Part shown: positions 46,430-56,640 of the stretch, one piece after another
How positions within the stretch are numbered: position 1 is the stretch's first letter
How the letters are laid out: every line of letters starts with the position of its first letter
Source: Lepas anatifera
Taxonomy: Eukaryota; Arthropoda; Thecostraca; Lepadidae
Reading direction: 5' to 3'
Length of the DNA: 64,000 nt
Assembly (NCBI GenBank): GCA_034440635.1
Contig: JAOTON010001696.1
Location: 240,496-304,495, forward strand
Program-made: the position numbers and the translations under genes
The notes under the pieces: model-generated
Database searches by the model: none
Seen by the model: the letters and a program-made list of their open reading frames with translations, nothing else
What the model was told of the DNA's origin: nothing

Positions 46430-47002
46430 TGCATAGGTTGACAGTTTTTCCAAAATTGAATACTGATGCCAACCTATCAAATGATGTATCTAGGAGCAAA
46501 CATATTCAGCTTTCCACAAATTGTCATGTCGGAGACGACCCTCGCCGTTACGTGACCTGAGGCGGTGGAGCTGGGCCAACATCGGAATGCGGGCAATGTA
46601 AGCTTGTGACCCAACGAAGGGGTAGCAGATGTCACGCAGCGCATCGTTCAGGGGCGATAGTTTAGACCCTATTGCATTGTGATAGCGCCTTTGTAAAAGT
46701 TTAGGGATGCGAGACTTTAAAAAAATTGTTTGCTAAATTTAGCACGTTTGTGAAACCTTGGTGCTAAATTATCCGTGCTCCATTTTGCGCATTCAAGGGC
46801 CGTATTTCGGCCCAGCGTTAAGTCACCCCGGCGCCATATGCAGCGCCGCGTGCAGGTTACGATCAGCGGAGGGGCTGACCTTTCCACCATCGTCATCATT
46901 AGCGTATGTGCCGCGTTATATCTAACTGAGGGACCTGTCTTTCATACTTTTATATTGCATGTTTGCCTACCGTTGTCTTTGTATGCTGCCGCCCCTGCTG
47001 CC

Positions 47003-47104
47003 AAGGAGCTGAGAGGTCTGAGGAGACGACCCTCGCTGTCACGTGACCTGAGCACGGAGCTGAATGGTCTGCGGAGACGACCCTCGCTGTCGCGTGACCT
47101 GAGC
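47003..47104. repeat. Two 51-bp tandem units in copy B
   Basis: The units start at 47003 and 47054 and match 38501-38602 of copy A with scattered substitutions, so the duplication predates the split of A and B. Confidence 0.88.
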
Positions 47105-47479
47105 GGGTGGTACCGGCACGAGCTGAGCCGACATGGGATTGCAGAGAATGTGACCTTGTGACCCGGCGAAGAGTAAGCAGGTGCTAGGAAGCGCGCCGTT
47201 TAGGGGTGATAGGAGAGCCAATTGCACAGTAATTGTACCATTGTATAGCTGGGGACGCGCGAATGTAAGGCACGTTAATTCCTCAACACGGGGCGTGCTC
47301 TATTGTTTTTCAAACTGCTGCCCCTTTGAGCTGTGGTTTGCCTGCGCGAGGAGCCGTACTGAGCGTGCCCTTGACTAACTCGGACTGGTGCTTGCTACTG
47401 GGTTTGTTTCGTAAATACAGAAGAGGTCGGGATTAATAGAGACGGATAGAGATCGATAAGCGTGGTAATCAGTGGTGAT

Positions 47480-48330
47480 AGATGAAAAAGTAATTAAAAA
47501 TTAATGGCGGGAGAAACCCATGGGTGACATCGAAGGCTTTAAGAAGCATTCGCAAATGTAATCGCAATTCAAATTGGCTAAGAAGCGTGACAGGGGGAAG
47601 GCTGGAAAAAGGTGGAGGGTGGGAAAAAAATTAGCAACGCATGTCCAGTTTAAGCAAAATCCATCTCAATATCACCATAGATAGGTGTCGGCTGGCCTGT
47701 CTCCTCGAATCCGGATGTAAAAAAAAACACTTAGATTATTCGAAGAGTGGGATTCGAGGAGACAGGCCAGCCAACACCATATCTACTTATGATCATGCTC
47801 CTCGCCGCAGCACTCCAAAATCTATCAATATCACAATACATTGAAAACCAGTATAGGGACGGCAGAAACTTTCTAGCACAACCCCTTTGGTCTATGACTC
47901 CGGCGATTTAGTCTCCGAGGACACAGAGAAAGCAAACTTGCTAAACAAATATTGCGCTTCGTTATTCAGGCCACACATCGATGATCAATCCCAGCCTCAC
48001 ATGGACACAAACAGAGAAATCAGCCCTCCTTTAAACAACATCGTTATCACCGAGCAAGAAGTGTTGAACCAACTAAACTCACTCGATTTCAATAAATCCC
48101 TAGGTCCGGATGAAATTCCCCCTCGTATTTTGAAGCTAACGACGATACTGATATACAAACCACTTACCGCACTTTTCAATAAATCCCTAAATAAGGAGAA
48201 ATTTCCATAATTGTGGAAACAAGTCACGATCCAGCCACTTAAAAAAAACTTTCTCCCTCTGGCTGAAAAAAATACAGACCCATTCCGCTTGGTACCATTA
48301 GTCTGCTATTACCATATCATATGTGATCCT
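47480..48330 (+). pseudogene. LINE fragment in copy B
   Basis: Same fragment as 38970-39815. Here the RT stretch is open longer: LNSLDFNKSLGPDEIPPR, then ILKLTTILIYKPLTALFN, ending near a stop at 48208. It is followed in other frames by decayed LWKQVTIQP and PFRLVPLVC. Catalytic blocks are missing. Confidence 0.8.
47680..47824. mobile_element. Hairpin insertion in copy B
   Basis: Orthologue of the 39176 insertion, with duplications TCAATATCACCATA and TCAATATCACAATA (one change). Its presence in both copies places it before the A/B duplication. Confidence 0.83.
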
Positions 48331-48550
48331 CCGTGGCCCGAACGGCGTTAGCTGCGGCTGCGGAGCGAAGTGCTTCACTTTATTTTCGTTCAGAATTACA
48401 CGTTAGCACTTGTTCTTCTGAATGGTCTTTGAAACCACTGGAAAGTCAACCATGATGTCATTAGCTGCCTACAGCTAGTTGTAATGATAACCGTGCTTTT
48501 TTAAGTCCAGGTAACTAACACTGAAACACAAGGAGTACCTACCTGTGTTA

Positions 48551-49508
48551 TTAACCCTCGCCCCGGTAGGTGGGGTGCTTGAACAATCCCTTCGAACTCG
48601 GCCCCTATGCGGGATAGCGAAAAAACATGAATGCTGGTGGATAGCTCATACAAATTCATGAAGAAACTATATTAGTCACTTTTTGGCTCAGTTCAATATT
48701 GAGGTCATGACAGGTCAAAGAAAGTGACATTTTGGGTAAACCTTTTGGGCTCTAGCGTCTGAGAGCTGAGTAAGAACAATTTTTTGGGCACCATTCGCTT
48801 TCTCTCGTCACGGTGAATCGAATGATATATAATATGACCATACTAGGTCAAAACACAAAAAATGACCTGACCCCAGGTCAGGTCGAGGTCACTTTTTAAC
48901 CTAGCATAGTCGATATGCATATCAATCAACTCGCAATAGCAATGTGAACGCAATGACATCAAAATATTTTTTTTCATTATTTCGTGCAAAGTTAGTGCCC
49001 TAAGTCTGAAAACTGCTTAAATACCCTCAGATGACCTCTCAGAGGTCACAGGTCAAAAATTGCAAAATGAACCTGGAAAGGGGCACAGGATACTAAGATT
49101 TTGAGAATATGAAGGTATTTGCAGCTGTATCTACACAAATACAACCCAATATCTTTTCTTCCATGCATTTCCGATGGAGAGGTCATGGTCTGTACTTGAC
49201 CTAAGGTCATCGATATGAAAATCCTGGAATATATATTTTAGCGCTTGGTGGGCCCATTATGTGGTCTAAGTTTCAATTCGATAGATTCCCCATTTCTTAC
49301 TTATGCCACCTTAAACATTTTTGAGATGAGGTCACGACCTGCACTGGTGACCTGACCTGAGATGACTTAACCTTAAAATTTTGCGGAAAGTTGCGGAATT
49401 GATCAAGGATATGCTGTGTCAAGTACGGCGGCGCTTCGCACCGCCGTTTTTCTTGCCGCCGGAAAAACCCGAGGGGGTGTTCAAACACCCCCACCGAGCG
49501 CGGGTTAA
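48551..49508 (+). mobile_element. T2b MITE in copy B, uninterrupted (958 bp)
   Basis: TTAA (48551-48554) CCCTCGCCCCGGTAGGTGGG to 'ccaccgagcgcgggTTAA' (49505-49508). It serves as the empty-site reference for copy A and as the intact reference for the T2 element broken by the LINE. Confidence 0.92.
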
Positions 49509-50021
49509 GATCTGGCCAACGGATTGGAAGAACGACTCCATCCCTTGGCGCAATTGAAGTTCACATATTAAATGTGAAACTTGAACCTTCTGTCCCTCGT
49601 CGTTCGAGAGCTCATACACAATAATGGTCTTCGAATAAACCAGCACAAACTTCTGAATCTTCAATGTTCCTTTTCGCGTGATTGCCTTATCGAAGTATTT
49701 TCTGATCTCAGTAGCTAATTTGAGTACTTTTTTCTGCACACACATTTCAGCGATGACAATAACTTTCCGCTTGTTATAGTTTGTTCGCCACTATGATACA
49801 ATATTTAAGTTTCCGTTGTATTCTGATAGAAACATACCTTGGTCTCTCGAGACCACAAAAATGACCTGACCGAAAAGTTCTATAAGCATTTTTGGTAGAG
49901 ATCGAGGCAAGCAATGGAACACTGCTTTCCTTTTCCCTTCGAAGCATAATAGCTGAGATCGTAGGGGGGATGGGTACCCCCATGCTAGTAAAGGTGGCCC
50001 GGGACCTCATACCAGCGCGTG

Positions 50022-51732
50022 ACAACAAGCACACTCGAGGGGAGCCTCGGAACCCTCACCTACTATTTCTAGGTGGCCGGAGAACCCTTCGTGGCCAAAA
50101 AGTTTATCTATCTTCTTTTGAGAACATCCAATGGCTCGTCGATTGGTCAAATAATCTTGAAAATCGGCCCCAATTTTGTAATTATAGACTTTCAAAGGTA
50201 AAACCCTTTATTTTGAGATCGCTGCAATCGCGTGGTTTTACCAGTTCGCGTGCATCAAAGACCGACTGGAAACGTTATAGCGGTATATAAAATGAGGTTA
50301 TATGTCAAGTTCACCCAACATGAAGATCAAGCCCACAGTTCAACGCCATAACAGCATTCTCAAAGTCATTGGTCCGGTGCTTTCGATCGCCTGGCGTTAC
50401 CCAGTATGACGTATATCATGCTACGACGTCAAAGATAAGATAACTCAATGTAAAGGTCAAGTCACAGGTCAAAGTAAAATGTGATGGGAAAAGGTCAATC
50501 CTCATTTCCCGTCCAACGGCTGCTATGGCACTAGTCATGGTGTAATTATAGGGAATATGTCATATTGTGACATTATAGGTTAATAAACTTGAATGGCTTA
50601 AGCCCAAAAATTAAATTTACAGTTTTGGGATGTTCTCATTATGACCTTGGTCCGTTTTTAGTGCATTCTTAATTTTTGCGTTTAATCACAGCATTGCCAG
50701 AAAAATCCCCAGCACGGCTCATACATGACCTTTATGACATTGTTTGAACTTCACGGTACTTACATAGGTCAATTTAAATCGGTCATAGTATAGATTTCAA
50801 TAGCTCCCACCCAGCCTCCAATCGGAGTTTTTCTACGTCTCTTAACACGCGCATTGACGGGGGTCTGAGCCACCTTCGCATTTACGGAGGGGCGGGTACC
50901 CCCCTAAGATCTCGAGAACCATGGTAGGTAGCGAAAAACAGTAAACGGCGTTAGGCTGCCCATCCACTTCTCCATCAAAAACATTTGAACCATTTTTTTG
51001 TCAGGTCACATTTAAGGTCACGAGAGGTCAAAACATGCCGTCATAGGGATAACATGTAAATTCGGTTTTTCGGCCATTTCATCTGAACAAGTAAAGATAG
51101 AGCAAAACGACTTAAACTATATGAATCCTCTCAGCAAGCCGAACCGAATGATACATAATTTGACCTTGCTAGGTCAAATCAAGGATTCGACCTGACCTGA
51201 GGTCAGGTCAGGGTCAAATTATATAAAATGCATATCATTAGAACCGCAAAGCCCAGGCAAGTCTAATGCAGCTAAAATAAATGCTCTATCACCATCCCTT
51301 ATTGAGTTATTCTGTAAAAAACCATTCTTTCCATGTATTTCCAATGGAGAGGTCATGCCTCGTACCTGGCCTTAGGTCATCGATATAAAAATACCGGAAC
51401 ATATTTTAGAGAACTCGGTGGGGCCATTATATGATATGAGTTTTAATCAGATAAGTTCACCCTGCTCCGACTTATGCTATCTTAAACTTTGAGGTCGAGT
51501 CACTTGACCTGTACTGGTGACCTGACCCGAGATGACCTAACCTTAGAATTTTCACAGAAGTTGTAAAAATGATGAGGGAAAAGGTATGCCAGGTACGTTT
51601 TTTGCTATCTCTGAAATACCCTTGGGCGTGGCGGGCACCCGCCCCGTCAATGCGCGTGTTAATTTCCGAGAGCCCAGGGGCTCACCAGTACCTACGCGTA
51701 AGTGTCAGACCCCTCTCCAGTGCGGGTGTTAA
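50022..51732 (+). mobile_element. T3 element in copy B (with nested T1)
   Basis: The left tip is 'gacaacaagcacactcgagggg'; the right end is 'cctctccagtgcgggtgTTAA' (51729-51732). The T1 MITE at 50842-51662 is inserted near its right end. Confidence 0.75.
50842..51662 (-). mobile_element. T1 MITE inserted in copy B; empty site in copy A
   Basis: TTAA (50842-50845) with CACGCGCATTGACGGGGG and TTAA (51659-51662), in reverse orientation to 40825. The flanks 'ttttctacgtctc' and 'tttccgagag' meet at a single TTAA at 43205-43208 in copy A. Confidence 0.97.
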
Positions 51733-51787
51733 GGAATGGGACATTGATTACAAATTATTGTTTTAAATACATCATTACCCTCATGCC

Positions 51788-51833
51788 CCACGAATCCCAC
51801 CATTGACACAAGTGTCAATGGTGGGATTCGTGG
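51788..51833. repeat. Perfect 46-bp palindrome in copy B
   Basis: 22-base arms (ccacgaatcccaccattgac... and complement) around a central AA. Confidence 0.96.
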
Positions 51834-52032
51834 AAAAGAAGGTCTTCTTCGTGACCAGAGACGTTTCATAGTCGCAGCGACGCACAGTGGGCCGGCGGGC
51901 GCTCAAAAGCGCTTAAAATTAATTACCGTCGAACTATTGAGGCTACATCAGCGATATTTTATATCTAGGGTTTTTAAATGCCCCCGAGTAGTTTTCGAGG
52001 CTGTTTTTGCTGTATCTGCAGCCTATGTCTAG

Positions 52033-52905
52033 CTATTGGCATAATATTACTAGGATAATATACATAGTAATATACCCCTCCGGATAACAATTTCTTTTGC
52101 CTTCGGGATGTCGTATGGAGGACATATGTCGGCATTCTGACATTCTGACCAGGGGCGTAGCCAAGAGGGGGGCAGGGACAGCCACCCCCTGAGGGCCCCT
52201 GAGGGCCCTCTGAGGACACGGGTCGCGCGAAGCGCGGCTCGCCCGCACTATGCTCTGTGGTCAAATATGAAATTTCATACCAGACAGGGCCCTCTTAAGC
52301 CCTCTTCAGCACTCTCTTCTGTAACAAGCAGAACCCTTTTTACCTATCAGGGCCCTTTTGGCGCTGTCGCTGGGGCCTTTTTCGGGGCGCTGCCCTCCCC
52401 CTGAGCGAAATCCTGGCTACGCCCCTGATTCTGACTCTTGGCCGACTCTCTGGTAAACTGCCAGGTTTGCTTCGTATGCTGCCCTTCAATGAACACAGCA
52501 AGTGCTTCTTCGTCTGTGTATCGTATTGAGGTATTTGCTGGTTTTCTTAGCATTTTTCTTACCTTAGTAGGTCCTGTGGGAGCCACGGTCACGTGTTTGA
52601 GAGAACCAGAAAGGCCCTGGCGCTTTGGAGCGTGTGACATTCAAAAGCTCTGCAGAGGAGTAACCAACCATGAAAGCGGAGGTTCGACGACGTTTGGAGC
52701 TACCAGAAAGTGTTCCACATAAACCCACAGGCCGACAAGGACCCCGGCTTGTACATGGCTGGTCAAGGTCAACAGGCTCCAATACCCTCGGTGAATCTGC
52801 TGCGATGGAACACTCATTCAGCCACTGTTTCTCTTCCTCCAAGAAGCAGTTTAGGGTCCTGTGACTTGCTTGCCATTTCCGCTTCACCCTTGCAATAAAA
52901 ATTGT
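52033..52905 (-). pseudogene. Transposase-like N-terminal remnant in the Transib-type element
   Basis: Minus-strand pieces in changing frames: VKRKWQASHRTLNCFLEEEK, then SGSSKRRRTSAF, then TGPTKVRKMLRKP, RYTDEEALAVFIEGQHTKQ and ESAKSQ. After the hAT MITE (52150-52427) come NADICPPYD and KRNCYPEGYITM. The order (basic/Trp start, SKRRRT, 'YTxDEALxLxxEGxxTK', 'NADIxPPY', 'CYPE') resembles uncharacterised transposon proteins of arthropods and cnidarians that I recall as preceding a DDE catalytic core. I cannot verify the family here. The catalytic part is absent: the frame ends about 150 bases from the left terminus. At least two frameshifts, so inactive. Confidence 0.6.
52150..52427. mobile_element. 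Complete hAT-type MITE (278 bp), CAGGGGCGTAGCCA ends
   Basis: CAGGGGCGTAGCCA and its complement are flanked by a perfect 8-bp duplication ATTCTGAC (52142-52149 and 52428-52435). It interrupts the transposase remnant. A truncated relative lies at 20883. Confidence 0.95.
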
Positions 52906-53650
52906 AATTTCCGACCGCACGTGTCTCTTTTATGCTCACTGAATCCGCGCTGTAATGTGTCCTTAACATATGACACTTCGTCATCCGCTGCCACTCTGTT
53001 GATAACAATATTGCCACGCACAAAGTTAAACACATCCTATCGTGAGATAATTTTTCCCACTACAAAACCACAGTTCGCTAGAGCAAGGCACCTCTCCAAC
53101 TGAGTCAGGGGCCTATTGTTCCTCTGTACCAGGCCACTTCTCACTCAAGAAAACGACCGCCTTATATTTCGTCTCATATCATATTTGAGCTCTCGTGATC
53201 AGTTCTCGTGCGAAGCGAGGTAATCATCTGATGCATTTAGTGTAAAGCAAGTGGCAAACCCAGGCCAATCTGCACATTATCTTATGCCCCGAGCGGTGTT
53301 TAGACAATACCCATATTTCCTGTGTAAAGCCAGGGGTCTAAAAAGTGAGCTTGTGGTCGCCGACTAAAATCCAAGCTTCTTCGATGGTCGCCGAACCTAA
53401 TGCTACATGTATTACAAAATCGGTCTTAAAAGTGGTATAAATATGGCTATAGGGAAGCACTGGCGAGTGCAAGGGGGATGGTTCCAATAAAATATAGATA
53501 TAAAAAACCTATAAAATATAGATCGAGTTTCTCGATATCGATGACCCTAAGCCAGAATCAAGTCATTACATAAGTGATTTCATGAGATTATAATTCAGTA
53601 TTAAAGTCAAAGTTATGATCTGAAAGCAACAAAACTATACATGCTGGCCC

Positions 53651-54340
53651 TTAACCCTAGCCCCGGTGACCAGCATGAATCACCTATGAACCCCCTGGTG
53701 GGAGGGTGTTAAAAATGACACCCTCGATCTCGGAAACAAAGAAAGAAGCGGAAAAAGCGATCGAAAGGTCACCGGAAATGCAATCGGCGTTACTCCTGGA
53801 ATTTTTGCGTAAGGTCAATACTGTGGTCACCAGAGGGGAAAAATTCATATACGTCAAAATGTATCAAATGCAGTGCTCTATAAAACCTTGCTTATCTCCG
53901 TACGCAAAATAGCCGGAACCACTTTCTCAACGCTATTCGACAGAGCCCGACCAGCTCTTTCACTAAGGCAACATACATTTTCATATCAGGTCAAAGGCTA
54001 GGGCGCAACAGCACACTGAATATTGGAGATGTTGTCACGTAGCTTCAAGTTATAATAGGAAGAACGCTCGCTTTCAGCGTGATATGTCGGACCTAAAAGC
54101 CAATGTTGGATAGTGATCAGTCATTTATACGCACTACGCAGTCATGAATACGTATCGATAGTGCCCACTGAGCTTAGGTTAAGTCTGTTTGGAGGTCAAT
54201 CGAGGTCAAAGATGATACGCTGTCCGTACACAAGGGCAATCAAATGGGCGCCGAAAGCTGTGGGACGGGGTACCTACGCATCCCCCTGTTGGCCAACCAG
54301 GGGGTCATCTCCCCCAAAATTTTCGGTTCATCGTCAATAA
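53651..54340 (+). mobile_element. Decayed T2 MITE inside the 4.1-kb element
   Basis: It begins TTAACCCTAGCCCCGGTGAC and retains 'ccctggtgggagggtgttaaaaa' and 'aaggtcaatactgtggtcacc'. The right end 'caaccagggggtcatctccccc' is poorly preserved. It is much more diverged than other copies, so it is old. Confidence 0.6.
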
Positions 54341-54344
54341 TGTT

Positions 54345-56640
54345 GTCAGGTACCAAATATGCTCACAATTCCCCTGCCCCGGCCAGCACCAGCCCGGGTC
54401 CGTTCCCCTGTAAAAATTCCGTGGCAGCACCCCTGGGCATTAAAATTTTCGCCCATTACTTCTATACCAAGCCAAGATACAACCATGATTGATTCACCAT
54501 TGTTGTTCTCTCATCAATAATGGTTTTATTTTGTGTCCATCCATGTGAAAAATTGTTAGGCCTTATCTTGGAGACAAATAAAAGGGTTTGCAGCACCTTA
54601 AAAAAGAGCCTCAGGAACAGTTCCGATGTTTCATTTAACTAGAGAAAAAACATTTTTCATGTACATACATGCGTCATGAAATACTTGTCATTCTTCACCT
54701 TGAGGCGCCACAAATCAGATAAATTCCTGTAACATTTCAAATAAATAATTCAAACATTATTCATTGGCAACATTTCCTCAGAAGTACAGTGGAAAATATC
54801 AACCATTGCTAAGATGAGGCCCAATTTTTTGCTCCATTGTTGAACATGGTTCTACTCAAAGCAATAGCAATGCTGTCTCTTGGGAATAACCTTATTTTCT
54901 TTGCATGACATCATTCCCATGATAACTATTTCCAAAGCTCTTAATTGATGCATTTTAGCATTAATAATCAGGACTGAAAAAGCTTCCAGAATAGTTGCTG
55001 ATGACCCATTTGGACCAGGATTGGGTACTGAGAAGAACAGTTTGCATTTCAGCAACCTGTTCTTTTGTGGTGGACGCAATCTGTGATATTTCTACTGTAC
55101 CTCTGTGGCAGTGCTTCCATAGTTCATCCATGCTAGAGAAAACAAAACGAGTCAACTTTCTTGTGACAAAAAAATACAAGATATTATCAGAAACTTGGAT
55201 GCATATAATCAATCAGTTAAAAAACATACACACACACCCTGATCACCCAGTGTGCATCCATCTGTGCAAAAGACACAGCTTATTCTATGTTTGGCAGACT
55301 TGGATTGGACCATTGTCCTTGCAGTGGAGTCTTCTGGCAAATTGGAAATGGTTTTTCACATCTTTGTGCTGTGCAGGAATGCACATTTATATCCCTTATG
55401 GGGCACCAATGCAAAGTGATGGATCTAGGATTTTAGTAGGGGGCAGCCCTCTGAGATTGCATCCTGTCAACCAAAAGGGCACACTTTACCCAAAAGGGTG
55501 GCTATCATCATCAATCAGTGGGAGAAAACTGTTATTGGTGTGACTTAAAAATGGTAACAGTGCCATAAATGGGAATGCTTGACCCATAGATGGGAACACC
55601 CATTCCCAATTATGGGAATGCTTGAGACCATTTTCCAGAACAAAATTTTGGGCCATGAAACAAACTTTTCGTCTTTCTACCTGGCTTATTTCTGTTCGTC
55701 AAATTTTAGAGGGCATTTATCTTTCAAACAGAAACAGGAAATCATACTTTATACCCTGCTTCAAATATTGAAGCTCAACATGTCTATTATGATCATTCAC
55801 ATGTCTTGGTGCATCTGTGTAAATAAAACACTAGTCATATACAAAATCAATTAATAGATATCTAGAAAAACAACAAAAAGTTTTTAAATATTTGATTTAT
55901 ATTGCCACTTGAGATAATAATATATACAGACCAAGACATATGGCCATACAGAACAAGATGCGAGCCAACCTAGCATAACAAAACCTATTTTCAGCACCTT
56001 TAATGCCATTTTACACAACTTCTAAACTTCAAAGCTCCATCTGTAGCCCCATCATTTGTATTCTAGTGGTGGGGGCAGTAGCAAGGTATTTTCTGCCTCG
56101 CAGATCTGGTTTAATCAGTTTTGGGGTACCCTTTTCTTCAGGCCGCCCTGAATCCTTTCAAACTTACGGGGTCCTGAACTCGAGTTCAGGGATCCCTTGG
56201 ACCTGTCACTGCTGTGGCACCCCAAATGGAAGCTCATGTTAATTTCTGTGCCTACTGAGAGCATCCTAAAAAAATTCCTATTTCTCATTTCAGGGACTTT
56301 AAAATCGTTAAATAACAGGCCTACTTGGTCCCCAGTTATATGTCCAGCTTTAAGGCAAGAACATGGAGGTATCAAAAATAGTATACTTGTAATGGATAGT
56401 CTCATAATTAGGCACCACAAAAATCGTTCAGAATATTCACGCCCTTGGGAATGTGTGACTATAGAACAATGTTTACGATGACATTTCAGTGTGATTGTGG
56501 TTGGAAAGAGTTTAAACATGCACCACTGGTATTCAAGTTTTTTCCTTCTGAGACTTTTCGCGGTAAAAGCAAAACAAGGGAAACATCATTGCAAGTAGAC
56601 TCCAAAACCCACCTAGATTGCACGGACCGTCTATGATAAA
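54345..56640. other. Cargo of the 4.1-kb element, no gene recognised
   Basis: AT-rich, with frames of up to about 180 codons on the + strand (54995-55543) and 134 on the minus strand (56115-56519). None shows a known motif or sensible start context. The repeated phrase 'atgggaatgcttga' occurs at about 55568 and 55611. Confidence 0.4.

Noticed and set aside
54995..55543. 182-codon + strand frame in the hAT-type element
   Set aside because: No recognisable motif, and an opposing minus-strand frame of similar quality overlaps. Treated as unidentified cargo rather than a gene.
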